Origin: Vibrio sinaloensis
GTDB taxonomy: Bacteria > Pseudomonadota > Gammaproteobacteria > Enterobacterales > Vibrionaceae
Direction: 5' to 3'
Assembly: GCF_000808535.1 (NCBI RefSeq)
Contig: NZ_JWLV01000012.1
Span: 1 to 64,000 of the forward strand
DNA length: 64,000 nucleotides
The notes beneath the pieces were generated by a model, which was not told the origin of the DNA, did no database searches, and was given only the letters and a program-made list of their open reading frames with translations. Shown here one piece after another: positions 55,373 to 64,000 of the stretch; position 1 is the stretch's first letter; every line of letters begins with the position of its first letter. The position numbers and the translations under genes were made by a program.

Positions 55373-55418
55373 CCAATGAGATAGACGGTAAAAAAAGTCG
55401 TCTATCTCGTAAGATTGG
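55373..55418 (+). other. Intercistronic stem-loop between ptsI and crr
   Basis: GAGATAGAC (55378-55386) pairs with GTCTATCTC (55400-55408), and CCAAT/ATTGG extends the stem on the outside. There is no T run after it, so it looks like an RNA-stabilising or processing element. The crr promoter may lie in the same 105-base gap. Confidence 0.6.
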
Positions 55419-55467
55419 TATACTATAATTCGACAGAATTAAATAAAAACGTTAGGAGCATGACACA

Positions 55468-55977
55468 ATGGGTCTGTTTGACAAACTTAAGAAGCTAGTA
55501 TCTGACGACAGCGCTGACGCGGGTGCCATCGAAATTATCGCACCTCTATCTGGTGAAATCGTAAACATCGAAGATGTGCCAGATGTAGTTTTCGCTGAGA
55601 AAATCGTTGGTGATGGTATTGCTATCAAACCTGCTGGTAACAAAATGGTAGCTCCTGTAAACGGTACTATCGGTAAGATCTTCGAGACTAACCACGCGTT
55701 TTCTATCGAATCTGACGACGGCGTTGAGCTATTCGTTCACTTCGGTATCGACACAGTTGAGCTAAAAGGCGAAGGCTTCAAGCGTATCGCTGAAGAAGGT
55801 CAAACTGTTAAAGCTGGCGACACTATCATCGAATTCGATCTAGCTCTTCTAGAAGAGAAAGCGAAATCGACTCTTACTCCAGTTGTTATCTCTAACATGG
55901 ACGAAATCAAAGAGCTGAACAAGCTTTCTGGTTCTGTAACTGTTGGTGAAACTCCAGTTCTACGTGTAACTAAGTAA
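55468..55977 (+). CDS. crr: PTS glucose-specific EIIA component
   Basis: EIIA-Glc, 169 residues, accepts phosphate from HPr for glucose uptake and controls adenylate cyclase and other transporters. Active site His91 lies in [16 protein letters not shown]; His76 in [14 protein letters not shown] is the second conserved histidine. The N-terminus [14 protein letters not shown] is the amphipathic tail that binds the membrane. Length equals that of E. coli. A strong terminator follows. Confidence 0.98.
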   Translation: MGLFDKLKKLVSDDSADAGAIEIIAPLSGEIVNIEDVPDVVFAEKIVGDGIAIKPAGNKMVAPVNGTIGKIFETNHAFSIESDDGVELFVHFGIDTVELKGEGFKRIAEEGQTVKAGDTIIEFDLALLEEKAKSTLTPVVISNMDEIKELNKLSGSVTVGETPVLRVTK

Positions 55978-55998
55978 TTATCACTTAGCCAAACACCA

Positions 55999-56025
55999 AA
56001 AAACGCAGCTCATGGCTGCGTTTTT
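55999..56025. terminator. Terminator of crr
   Basis: AAAAACGCAGC/GCTGCGTTTTT with a five-base loop and T runs in both directions. The converging ubiF stop is at 56049. Confidence 0.92.
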
Positions 56026-56048
56026 ATTGGCTGTGATTCAGGCAAAAG

Positions 56049-57227
56049 TCACTTTAGGCCTAGGGCGTACCTCAACACTTGCGCTTTAAGTGGTCCTGTA
56101 TTTTCAGCAATCTTTAAAGCCGCATTGCGAACCAACTTTAATGGCGTAATGTCGTTACTAAAGCTTTTGTAGAAGAAATCCATTCCAGATTGCATCAGCA
56201 AGTTATCTGGGCGACGCTTTCGTTCATATAAGCGAAGTAGCTCATCTGACAAAGCCTCTTTCCCTTGCGTCACCTCAAGCAACACTTTCACATCTTTAAA
56301 GCCAAGGTTTACACCCTGCCCCGCTAGTGGGTTGATGGTATGAGCCGAATCACCAACCAGCACACATCGATTCAACGAGTAACATTGAGCATGACGACGA
56401 GTTAACGGAAATGAACCAGATTGAAGCACTTTGATATCACCAAGCTCTTGTGGGAAGTGATCCAATACTTCTTCGCGCAATTTTGCCGGAGACATTGCCG
56501 CCAAACGCTTAATCCGGCTTGGTGAGTCATACCAAACAAGCGATCCTTGAGGTGTTTCTCCTCTTTCACTCTTCAACGAGGCAAGAGGCAAAAAAGAGCG
56601 AGGCCCTGATGGAGTAAACTGCTGCCAAGTCATGTCTTGCTGTGGTAATTGCGTCTCCACATTAATGAGCATGCAATGCTGACGATAATCCCAAGCAGTC
56701 ACACCAATGCCCGCAAGCTGACGCACTTTTGAGTTCGCGCCATCGGCACCCACCGTCAAATCAGCACTCAACTCGGTGCCAGATGCCAGCTTGATCCGAT
56801 TCGTATCACCAAACTCAATATCATCGAGCCTATCAGGGCAATACAACGTAATGTTCTGGTACTGATCCAATTGCTGCCAAAGGCCAAGTTGAATCAATCG
56901 ATTTTCGATGATAAACCCTAGCTGATCCATCTCTAATGAGTCTGCATGGAAACGCGTGCGGCACTCTGGGTGCTCCCACGTTTCCAGTCGGCGATAAGGG
57001 CAAACGCGCATCTGTTTGATCGCATCCCACGCTCCAAGCTGCTCCAATATGGAAACAGAATGCTCGGAAATTGCCGAGACGCGTATATCAAGCGGCTGCT
57101 CAGGAGAAAATGACTTGGGCGCAGCACCTTCCACTACGGCCACTTGTCTGCCCTGCTTAGCAAAACCAATAGCGATAGCGGCACCCACCATGCCTCCGCC
57201 GATAACGGCAACATCAAACTTGCTCAT
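56049..57227 (-). CDS. ubiF: FAD-dependent ubiquinone biosynthesis hydroxylase UbiF
   Basis: A 392-residue FAD monooxygenase of the UbiH/UbiF/Coq6 family. The dinucleotide motif FDVAVIGGGMVGAAIAIGFA is at the N-terminus, DIRVSAIS carries the conserved Arg, and GDSAHTINPLAGQGVNLGFK is the second FAD motif. The length and its place beside miaB (also adjacent in E. coli) support UbiF, which adds the C6 hydroxyl group in ubiquinone synthesis; UbiH or UbiI cannot be fully excluded. Longer starts exist (57254 and 57335), but the ATG at 57227 places the Rossmann motif near the terminus as in relatives. Confidence 0.9.
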   Translation of the reverse strand: MSKFDVAVIGGGMVGAAIAIGFAKQGRQVAVVEGAAPKSFSPEQPLDIRVSAISEHSVSILEQLGAWDAIKQMRVCPYRRLETWEHPECRTRFHADSLEMDQLGFIIENRLIQLGLWQQLDQYQNITLYCPDRLDDIEFGDTNRIKLASGTELSADLTVGADGANSKVRQLAGIGVTAWDYRQHCMLINVETQLPQQDMTWQQFTPSGPRSFLPLASLKSERGETPQGSLVWYDSPSRIKRLAAMSPAKLREEVLDHFPQELGDIKVLQSGSFPLTRRHAQCYSLNRCVLVGDSAHTINPLAGQGVNLGFKDVKVLLEVTQGKEALSDELLRLYERKRRPDNLLMQSGMDFFYKSFSNDITPLKLVRNAALKIAENTGPLKAQVLRYALGLK

Positions 57228-57516
57228 ATTTCGCACTTCAATTGATTGATTCATTGACTGTTTTTCATTGTACGTTTTCATTACTAAAATGTAACTAAAA
57301 ACCTCACCCTCTATCTGGGTAAACCCCTTGTACAATATAGGGTTTAACTGATTTCAAGCCAGCACTAGTCAGGTGGTTTTGAAAGCAGTACAATACGCCG
57401 CTTACCGCCGTGAGGGCGGCTAAAATATAGTCACAAAACCGACCATGTTTTGATGATTTACTGGAAACATTGGGCGATTTGCTCCCTTAATTTAAACTAA
57501 CGATCGAGCGAACAAC

Positions 57517-58941
57517 ATGAGTAAAAAACTGCTAATTAAAACCTGGGGTTGCCAGATGAACGAATACGATTCATCGAAAATGGCAGATCTAATGAACGCG
57601 GCTAATGGCTACGAGCTTACAGAAGAACCAGAAGAAGCAGACGTACTACTACTGAATACCTGTTCTATCCGCGAAAAAGCACAAGAGAAGGTATTCCATC
57701 AGCTAGGTCGTTGGAAAACTCTTAAAGATAAAAAGCCAGGCGTTGTTATCGGCGTTGGTGGTTGTGTTGCCACCCAAGAAGGCGATCACATTCGTGAACG
57801 AGCACCGTTTGTCGACGTAATCTTCGGCCCTCAAACTCTTCACCGTCTTCCTGAGATGATCAAACAGTCTCAATCAGACGAAGCGCCTGTAATGGACATC
57901 TCTTTCCCAGAGATCGAAAAGTTTGACCGCCTGCCAGAGCCTCGTGCTGAAGGCGCTACCGCATTCGTTTCTATTATGGAAGGCTGTTCTAAATACTGTA
58001 CTTACTGCGTGGTACCTTACACTCGCGGCGAAGAAGTTAGCCGTCCAATGGATGACGTACTGTTCGAGATTGCTCAGCTAGCAGAGCAAGGCGTACGTGA
58101 AGTTAACCTACTAGGTCAAAACGTAAACGCATACCGTGGTCCTATGCATGATGGTGACATCTGTAGCTTTGCTGAACTGCTTCGCTTAGTAGCGTCTATC
58201 GATGGTATTGACCGTATTCGCTTCACAACTAGCCACCCGCTTGAGTTTACTGACGACATCATTGCCGTCTACGAAGATACGCCTGAACTGGTAAGCTTCC
58301 TGCACCTACCAGTACAAAGTGGTAGTGACCGTATTCTTACGATGATGAAGCGTCCACACACAGCCATCGAATACAAATCGATCATTCGCAAGCTGCGTAA
58401 AGCGCGCCCTGATATTCAAATTAGCTCTGACTTCATTGTGGGCTTCCCAGGTGAAACAGCAAAAGATCACCAAGACACAATGAAGCTAATCAAAGACGTT
58501 GATTTCGATATGAGCTTCAGCTTTATCTTCTCACCACGTCCAGGTACGCCAGCTGCAGATTACCCATGTGATGTGCCAGAGCAAGAGAAAAAAGAGCGCC
58601 TATACGAGCTTCAACAAACCATCAACGCACAAGCAATGCGCTACTCTCGCCTAATGTTAGACACAGAACAGCGCGTACTGGTCGAAGGTCCATCGAAAAA
58701 GAATCTAATGGAGCTTCGCGCTCGTACAGAGAACAACCGCGTGGTTAACTTCGAAGGCAGCGCTGACCTCATCGGTCAATTTGTTGATGTGAAAATCACA
58801 GACGTGTTTGCCAACTCATTACGTGGCGAATTGGTTCGTACAGAGAAAGACATGGATCTGCGCAGCATCATTTCACCAACACAAATGATGGCGAAAACCA
58901 AGCGAGAAGACGAGCTAGGTGTAGCAACCTTTACGCCTTAG
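57517..58941 (+). CDS. miaB: tRNA-2-methylthio-N6-dimethylallyladenosine synthase MiaB
   Basis: MiaB, 474 residues, adds a methylthio group to i6A37 in tRNAs that read UNN codons. The N-terminal UPF0004 domain holds Cys12, Cys49 and Cys83 (one cluster). The radical-SAM cluster is Cys157, Cys161 and Cys164 in [23 protein letters not shown] domain is at the C-terminus ([20 protein letters not shown]). It is divergent from ubiF with 289 bases between the chosen starts. ybeZ follows by about 96 bases. Confidence 0.97.
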   Translation: MSKKLLIKTWGCQMNEYDSSKMADLMNAANGYELTEEPEEADVLLLNTCSIREKAQEKVFHQLGRWKTLKDKKPGVVIGVGGCVATQEGDHIRERAPFVDVIFGPQTLHRLPEMIKQSQSDEAPVMDISFPEIEKFDRLPEPRAEGATAFVSIMEGCSKYCTYCVVPYTRGEEVSRPMDDVLFEIAQLAEQGVREVNLLGQNVNAYRGPMHDGDICSFAELLRLVASIDGIDRIRFTTSHPLEFTDDIIAVYEDTPELVSFLHLPVQSGSDRILTMMKRPHTAIEYKSIIRKLRKARPDIQISSDFIVGFPGETAKDHQDTMKLIKDVDFDMSFSFIFSPRPGTPAADYPCDVPEQEKKERLYELQQTINAQAMRYSRLMLDTEQRVLVEGPSKKNLMELRARTENNRVVNFEGSADLIGQFVDVKITDVFANSLRGELVRTEKDMDLRSIISPTQMMAKTKREDELGVATFTP

Positions 58942-59037
58942 GCTTGAAAATGCCTTTCTAAGTGACCATCTTAGATAAGGTATACATGATCATTGGCAGT
59001 CCGGTCTCAATCGGGCTGCCATAAATGAGAGGCAACT

Positions 59038-60144
59038 TTGAGCAATAAAATTGTTACTTTAGAAATTAATCTAGAACCTTCTGATAACCGTCGCCTAGCC
59101 AGTCTTTGCGGCCCATTCGACGACAACATCAAACATCTTGAGCGCCGTCTCGGTGTTGAAATTAGCTATCGCGGTAACTTCTTTACCATCGTAGGTAAAC
59201 CGCATACTTCTGCTGCTGCACTCGAAATCATCAAAACGCTTTACGTCAATACTGCGCCTGCTCGCGGTAATATTCCTGATATCGAACCTGATGAAATTCA
59301 TCTAGCGATCAAAGAAACAGGCGTATTAGAACAAAACACCGAATCTGAGTTTGAACACGGTAAAGAAGTGTTCATCAAAACAAAGAAAGGCGTCATTAAG
59401 CCACGGACACCGAATCAAGGTCAGTACCTGATGAACATGGTCACCCATGACATCTCTTTCGGTATTGGTCCTGCCGGTACAGGTAAAACCTACCTTGCTG
59501 TCGCAGCAGCCGTTGACGCATTAGAGCGACAAGAAATTCGCCGAATCCTCTTGACCCGCCCAGCAGTTGAAGCCGGTGAGAAACTCGGTTTCCTGCCCGG
59601 TGACTTGAGCCAAAAGGTAGACCCATACCTTCGTCCACTATACGACGCCTTATTCGAAATGCTAGGCTTCGAAAAAGTAGAGAAACTGATTGAACGTAAC
59701 GTGATTGAAGTGGCACCGCTCGCCTACATGCGCGGTCGAACTCTTAACGATGCCTTTATCATCTTGGACGAGAGCCAGAACACGACTGTTGAACAAATGA
59801 AGATGTTCTTAACGCGTATCGGCTTTAACTCACGCGCGGTCATTACTGGTGACATCACTCAGATCGATTTACCGCGAGGCGCAAAATCAGGCCTTCGTCA
59901 CGCTATCGAAGTATTAAGTGAAGTGGATGACATTAGCTTCAACTTCTTCCAATCTGACGATGTCGTGCGTCACCCTGTTGTGGCACGAATTGTAAACGCC
60001 TACGAAAAGTGGGAAGCGCAAGACCAAAAAGAACGTAAAGAGTTCGAGAAAAAGCGTCGTGAAGAGCGAGAAGCGAAGCTACTTGAAACCGCAAAAGCGG
60101 AGCTCTCGAAGCAAGTTCAAGCCGAAGTATCGGAAGGTAAATAA
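59038..60144 (+). CDS. ybeZ: PhoH-like ATPase YbeZ
   Basis: YbeZ, 368 residues, a PhoH-family ATPase linked to rRNA and ribosome maturation with YbeY. The Walker A motif is [20 protein letters not shown] and the Walker [20 protein letters not shown] conserved [19 protein letters not shown] lies between them. A charged coiled tail ([20 protein letters not shown]) ends the protein. It appears to start with TTG at 59038, preceded by GAGAGG; no ATG gives a better start. The stop overlaps the ybeY ATG by one base (TAATG). Confidence 0.94.
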   Translation: MSNKIVTLEINLEPSDNRRLASLCGPFDDNIKHLERRLGVEISYRGNFFTIVGKPHTSAAALEIIKTLYVNTAPARGNIPDIEPDEIHLAIKETGVLEQNTESEFEHGKEVFIKTKKGVIKPRTPNQGQYLMNMVTHDISFGIGPAGTGKTYLAVAAAVDALERQEIRRILLTRPAVEAGEKLGFLPGDLSQKVDPYLRPLYDALFEMLGFEKVEKLIERNVIEVAPLAYMRGRTLNDAFIILDESQNTTVEQMKMFLTRIGFNSRAVITGDITQIDLPRGAKSGLRHAIEVLSEVDDISFNFFQSDDVVRHPVVARIVNAYEKWEAQDQKERKEFEKKRREEREAKLLETAKAELSKQVQAEVSEGK

Positions 60145-60608
60145 TGACTATTGAACTCGACTTACAATTTGCAGTCGAAAGCAATGAAGGCCTCCCAACA
60201 GAGCAGGACTTTCAAACCTGGCTAGACAAGACCATCATCCCATTTCAACAGGATGCGGAGCTTACGATCAGGATTGTAGACGAAGAAGAAAGCCATCAGC
60301 TTAACCACGAGTATCGTGGAAAAGATAAACCAACCAATGTGCTCTCTTTCCCTTTCGAAGTGCCACCAGGCATTGAGATGAATCTGTTGGGTGACCTGAT
60401 TATTTGTAAGCAAGTCGTCGAGCGTGAAGCACAAGAGCAAAATAAACCTCTGCTTGCTCACTGGGCGCATATGGTTGTACATGGCAGTCTGCATCTGCTA
60501 GGTTATGATCATATCGAGGATGACGAAGCCGAAGAGATGGAGTCACTCGAAACCGAAATCATGCAAGGGATGGGCTTTGAAGACCCATACTTAGCTGAGA
60601 AACAGTAA
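60144..60608 (+). CDS. ybeY: Endoribonuclease YbeY
   Basis: YbeY, 154 residues, a zinc-dependent RNase needed for 16S rRNA 3' end maturation and ribosome quality control. The metal motif is [20 protein letters not shown] with His113, His117 and His123. It overlaps the ybeZ stop codon by one base, so translation is coupled. Length and motif match the family closely. Confidence 0.97.
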   Translation: MTIELDLQFAVESNEGLPTEQDFQTWLDKTIIPFQQDAELTIRIVDEEESHQLNHEYRGKDKPTNVLSFPFEVPPGIEMNLLGDLIICKQVVEREAQEQNKPLLAHWAHMVVHGSLHLLGYDHIEDDEAEEMESLETEIMQGMGFEDPYLAEKQ

Positions 60609-60687
60609 CATAGCGCCACTTCAACATCGCTCTATGTTACGAACGTGTGCTATCACACTTCTGATAGCGTTACTTAAATGAGAAACA

Positions 60688-61587
60688 ATGAACGAAGATA
60701 ATTCGCCCTCTTCTCTAGAAGGTAAGAAAGAAAAATCTGAAGGTCCGAGTAGAAAGTCCTTCTTCGGACGCCTAGGTCAACTTTTCCAAGGTGAACCAAA
60801 AGATCGCCAAGAGCTCGTGGAAGTGTTCCGCGACTCTGAAGAGAATGACCTAATCGACCATGACACTCGCGATATGCTCGAAGGTGTGATGGAGATTTCT
60901 GAAATGCGAGTGCGTGACATCATGATCCCACGCTCGCAAATGGTCACCGTCGACCGAAGCGACGATTTAGACGCTCTGGTTAACCTGATTACTGATGCGC
61001 AACACTCGCGCTACCCAGTCATCAGCGAAGACAAAGACCATGTAGAAGGTATTCTGTTAGCGAAGGACTTACTTAAATATTTAGGCTCTCAAAGTGCGCC
61101 GTTTGATATCGAACAAGTTATCCGCCCTGCGGTGGTTGTTCCTGAAAGTAAGCGTGTCGATCGTTTGCTCAAGGAGTTCCGAGAGGAACGCTATCATATG
61201 GCGATTGTGGTCGATGAGTTTGGCGGTGTATCTGGTCTTGTCACTATCGAAGATATCCTCGAAGAAATCGTTGGTGATATCGAAGATGAATTTGATGATG
61301 AAGAACAGTTAGACATTCGCAAACTCAGCAAACATACGTTTGCCGTGAAAGCGCTCACGACCATTGAAGAGTTCAACGAAACCTTCAATACGTCGTTCAG
61401 CGATGACGAAGTCGATACGGTAGGTGGCATGGTCATGACTGCGTTTGGTCATCTACCTTCGCGTGGGGAAGTGGTCGAGATTGAGCAGTACAGCTTCAAA
61501 GTCACCTCTGCAGACAACCGTCGAGTGCTACAACTTCAAGTCACCATTCCTGACGAAGAGTCTCTTCCGGAACCAACCGAAGAGTAA
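60688..61587 (+). CDS. ybeX: CorC/HlyC family CBS-domain protein YbeX
   Basis: YbeX (CorC), 299 residues. A charged N-terminal tail is followed by two CBS domains (about residues 66-190: [20 protein letters not shown] and [20 protein letters not shown]). The C-terminal CorC_HlyC domain is [20 protein letters not shown]. The E. coli protein has been tied to magnesium/cobalt export and, more recently, ribosome metabolism. It lies between ybeY and lnt, the conserved order. Confidence 0.95.
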   Translation: MNEDNSPSSLEGKKEKSEGPSRKSFFGRLGQLFQGEPKDRQELVEVFRDSEENDLIDHDTRDMLEGVMEISEMRVRDIMIPRSQMVTVDRSDDLDALVNLITDAQHSRYPVISEDKDHVEGILLAKDLLKYLGSQSAPFDIEQVIRPAVVVPESKRVDRLLKEFREERYHMAIVVDEFGGVSGLVTIEDILEEIVGDIEDEFDDEEQLDIRKLSKHTFAVKALTTIEEFNETFNTSFSDDEVDTVGGMVMTAFGHLPSRGEVVEIEQYSFKVTSADNRRVLQLQVTIPDEESLPEPTEE

Positions 61588-61625
61588 CGCTAATTTCCCT
61601 CAGGGGATATTCAGAAAAGATAACG

Positions 61626-63149
61626 ATGTTAAATCCTATTTTGCATCGCCTAAAACGGCCGTTCGCGGCCGTTTTTGTTGGCGCGATAACCACACTAGCC
61701 TTTGCTCCCTATCAACTTTGGCCGCTAGCCATTATTTCTCCCGCGATTCTTTTGCTCTTAATCCACCAGCAAAGTGCCAAGCGTGCCTTGTGGATTGGCT
61801 ACGCATGGGGGTTAGGTCAGTTTGCTACTGGCATCAGCTGGGTCCATATCAGTATCGATAATTTTGGTGGTATGCCAAAGATTGCCAGTGTGTTCCTAAT
61901 GACACTGCTCATTGGCTATCTGGCGATGTATAGCGCCTTGTTTACGTGGACACTCAATCGCTTTTTCCCGCAATCCAACCGAATTCGTCTTCTGCTAGTC
62001 GCTCCTGCTCTTTGGCTTATTGCTGATTGGTTACGCGGCTGGGTAATGACAGGCTTCCCTTGGCTGTGGATCGGCTACAGCCAGATAGAGAGTCCACTCG
62101 CGCACTTTGCACCTCTTGGTGGTGTTGAACTGCTCACCTTTCTAAGCATTGTCAGCTCGGGCGCGATTGCGTATGCCTTCCTTCACCGCCAATGGCTCCA
62201 ACTGCTCATTCCAGCAATTATCTTATCGGCAGGGTTTGGGCTCAAATCGGCGAACTGGGTCACGCCTAATCCAGACAGCACAACTAAACTGGCTCTGATT
62301 CAAGGCAATATCGCTCAAGAGCTCAAATGGCTGCCTAGCGAGCGTTGGCCAACCATTATGAAGTACACCGATCTGACGCGGGAAAACTGGGATGCCGATA
62401 TTATTATTTGGCCAGAAGCCGCTATTCCAGCTTTTGAGTTCGAAATCTCCTCCTTTCTAAGCAATCTCGACTCTGCCGCTAAACTGAACCATAGCGCGGT
62501 CATCACAGGGGTTGTCAACCAAGGGGAAAACAGGAAGTTCTACAACAGTATTCTGACTGTCGGTAAGACCGCATATGGCGACTACCGCTTCGATATGAGT
62601 CAGCGCTATCACAAACATCATCTATTACCTTTTGGTGAGTTCGTCCCGTTTGAAACCATACTAAGGCCACTGGCGCCGTTCTTTAATTTGCCGATGTCCT
62701 CTTTCAGTCGCGGTGAGTTTGTGCAAGCCAATATCGATGCCAATGGTAAACAGATGGCGCCAGCACTGTGCTACGAAATCATCTTTAATGAGCAAGTGCG
62801 CCAAAACGTTACCGAAGAGACAGATTTTATTCTCACCTTGTCTAACGACGCTTGGTTTGGCCGTTCAATTGGCCCGTTGCAGCATATGGAAATTGCACGA
62901 ATGCGTGCTTTAGAGCTTGGTAAACCTGTGATTCGTTCTACCAATAATGGCGTCACAGCGGTGACCGATTATCAAGGCCATATCGTTGCTCAGTTGCCGC
63001 AGTTTGAAACTGGCGTTTTAAGAGCAGAAATTGTCTCGACCGAAGGCCAGACACCCTACCGCCAATTTGGGACTTGGCCACTTTATCTGTGGACGATACT
63101 GAGCTTAGCGATAGGCTGGCGTTGGAGAACTAAACAGTCTAATGACTAA
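61626..63149 (+). CDS. lnt: Apolipoprotein N-acyltransferase
   Basis: Lnt, 507 residues, adds the third acyl chain to the N-terminal Cys of lipoproteins in the inner membrane. Membrane helices occupy residues about 15-220. The C-terminal nitrilase domain has the catalytic triad: Glu in [12 protein letters not shown], Lys in [15 protein letters not shown], and Cys in PALCYEIIF. It is the last gene of ybeZ-ybeY-ybeX-lnt. A bidirectional terminator follows. Confidence 0.97.
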   Translation: MLNPILHRLKRPFAAVFVGAITTLAFAPYQLWPLAIISPAILLLLIHQQSAKRALWIGYAWGLGQFATGISWVHISIDNFGGMPKIASVFLMTLLIGYLAMYSALFTWTLNRFFPQSNRIRLLLVAPALWLIADWLRGWVMTGFPWLWIGYSQIESPLAHFAPLGGVELLTFLSIVSSGAIAYAFLHRQWLQLLIPAIILSAGFGLKSANWVTPNPDSTTKLALIQGNIAQELKWLPSERWPTIMKYTDLTRENWDADIIIWPEAAIPAFEFEISSFLSNLDSAAKLNHSAVITGVVNQGENRKFYNSILTVGKTAYGDYRFDMSQRYHKHHLLPFGEFVPFETILRPLAPFFNLPMSSFSRGEFVQANIDANGKQMAPALCYEIIFNEQVRQNVTEETDFILTLSNDAWFGRSIGPLQHMEIARMRALELGKPVIRSTNNGVTAVTDYQGHIVAQLPQFETGVLRAEIVSTEGQTPYRQFGTWPLYLWTILSLAIGWRWRTKQSND

Positions 63150-63156
63150 ACAGAAT

Positions 63157-63184
63157 AAGGGCTGACACCAATGCGTCAGCCCTT
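63157..63184. terminator. Terminator between lnt and the zinc-ribbon gene
   Basis: AAGGGCTGAC/GTCAGCCCTT with an eight-base loop and TTTTC after it. It lies between two converging genes. Confidence 0.85.
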
Positions 63185-63212
63185 TTCATATTGCTTCAAG
63201 GCGATATTTCGC

Positions 63213-63683
63213 TTAGGGTTTCAGCGCTTGGCGGCTAAAACCTTTGCAGCCACATTTGGTGCATGGAATGATAATCGTCGGATGATTGTACTCAGTTTTA
63301 TGGCCACATTTATCACACACTAAAGCGCCAAGGCCGATCACCTCTCCTGCTTCATACAAGCCCTGATGTTCTAGGTCTTCAAACAGTTCAACCCATTCGA
63401 CTTTCGTGCGATCGGTAATCTCCAGTAGACCTTGCCAAATGGAATCGGCAATCATCAAATAAAACGGACCGTTTTTGGAGTCTTCATAGTTGTCAGCAAA
63501 CTCTTTCAAATCTGACTTAACGTAAGCAGAAACCAAAGCCAGCTCATCTTTGGTTAAATCATTGGCGGCATCAACCACTTTACCCGAGGTTTCTAAAACG
63601 TGGTTAACTTCGTCAGGACTACGTTTGAGAGCTTCGACCACATCTTCAAACATCTCCTCATAACCTGTTTTGCGTTTTGGCAT
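63213..63683 (-). CDS. ybeL: YbeL-like zinc-ribbon protein (DUF1451)
   Basis: A 156-residue cytosolic protein. The helical N-terminal part starts MPKRKTGYEEMFEDVVEALK; the C-terminal zinc ribbon has CDKCGHKT and, 15 residues later, CTKCGCKGF. This is the DUF1451/YbeL family of unknown function. The frame is open to 63716, but the ATG at 63683 follows AAAGGAGG. It is divergent from leuS, as in E. coli and V. cholerae. Confidence 0.92.
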   Translation of the reverse strand: MPKRKTGYEEMFEDVVEALKRSPDEVNHVLETSGKVVDAANDLTKDELALVSAYVKSDLKEFADNYEDSKNGPFYLMIADSIWQGLLEITDRTKVEWVELFEDLEHQGLYEAGEVIGLGALVCDKCGHKTEYNHPTIIIPCTKCGCKGFSRQALKP

Positions 63684-63873
63684 CGCTAACCTCCTTTTCG
63701 ATTCACTGATGCACATTCATAAAGCCTGTTAAAGGCAATAAACATCACCATCTTTACGTGATTTGAGTGGGTATTGGCTATTGTTGTGCCCCTCTCCTTT
63801 AGGTATTCTATGACGATCTATTAATGTCTGTTCTAACCGAACTCACAAATTCCAAGATAACCGGATATCATCG

Positions 63874-64000
63874 ATGCAAGAACAATATAACCCGCAAGAT
63901 ATTGAACAAAAGGTTCAACAGCACTGGGATAACAACAAGACCTTTGTTGTAAGTGAAGACCCAAACAAAGAAAAATTCTACTGTCTCTCTATGTTCCCAT
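63874..64000 (+). CDS. leuS: Leucine--tRNA ligase, N-terminal fragment
   Basis: The first 42 codons of leuS, cut by the window edge. The sequence [20 protein letters not shown] and FYCLSMFP is the usual start of bacterial LeuRS, just before the HIGH region. The ATG and the position beside the YbeL-like gene fit. The frame is open to the end. Confidence 0.93.
   Translation, partial: MQEQYNPQDIEQKVQQHWDNNKTFVVSEDPNKEKFYCLSMFP

Noticed and set aside
57336..57516. tRNA genes between ubiF and miaB, as found in E. coli
   Set aside because: No cloverleaf was visible; only a small GCCGCC-type inverted repeat near 57400-57421.

Overview
The window is chromosomal DNA from a marine gammaproteobacterium of the family Vibrionaceae, almost certainly a Vibrio. 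The evidence is a ToxR/ToxS pair next to htpG, the vibrio-specific flagellar genes flgO, flgP and flgT, CheV, tandem flagellin genes behind flgKL, and gene orders (ptsH-ptsI-crr with cysK-cysZ-zipA-ligA; leuS-zinc ribbon-lnt-ybeX-ybeY-ybeZ-miaB-ubiF) that I recall from Vibrio cholerae. I cannot name the species. No prophage, insertion sequence, integron or CRISPR array was seen; this looks like core genome.

Region 1 (1-20.2 kb) is a polar-flagellum cluster. Two flagellin genes and flgL, flgK, flgJ, flgI, flgH, flgG, flgF, flgE, flgD, flgC, flgB, cheR and cheV read leftward. flgA, flgM and flgN read rightward. The outer-membrane/H-ring genes flgP, flgO (leftward) and flgT (rightward) follow. 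Promoters fit a flagellar hierarchy: strong sigma-54 sites before flgB (two in tandem), flgF and flgK, and sigma-28 sites before flgM and the distal flagellin. FlgM, the anti-sigma-28 factor, therefore appears to be made from a sigma-28 promoter.

Region 2 (20.2-30.1 kb) holds tRNA-Arg(CCT), a protein with two possible AP2-like repeats, ompA, gltX, a DUF2057 protein, a porin, a copper-export operon (copA plus a DUF411 protein) behind a textbook CueR-type promoter with a 19-bp spacer, and a KdgM-like porin.

Region 3 (30.5-45.8 kb) contains hemH, adk, htpG (heat-shock promoter), toxRS, a TauE/SafE permease, a SelW-like protein and yfcE. It also holds a tightly overlapping operon of two paralogous DUF1538 membrane proteins, a PII-like protein and a CBS-pair protein. 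This operon is the best candidate in the window for a poorly described system: a two-subunit transporter with its own nucleotide-sensing regulators. An epimerase, an SDR, a 21-codon mini-ORF, ybbN, qmcA with an NfeD partner, a 58-residue secreted peptide and a DUF2799 lipoprotein follow.

Region 4 (45.8-64 kb) contains an OprD/chitoporin-type porin, ligA, zipA, cysZ, cysK, the general PTS genes ptsH, ptsI and crr, ubiF, miaB, ybeZ-ybeY-ybeX-lnt, a zinc-ribbon protein and the first codons of leuS. Nearly every transcription unit ends in a clear intrinsic terminator, and converging genes often share one. By my memory of V. cholerae, regions 1-2 and 3-4 come from two distant segments of that chromosome, so a rearrangement boundary probably lies near 29.4-30.5 kb.
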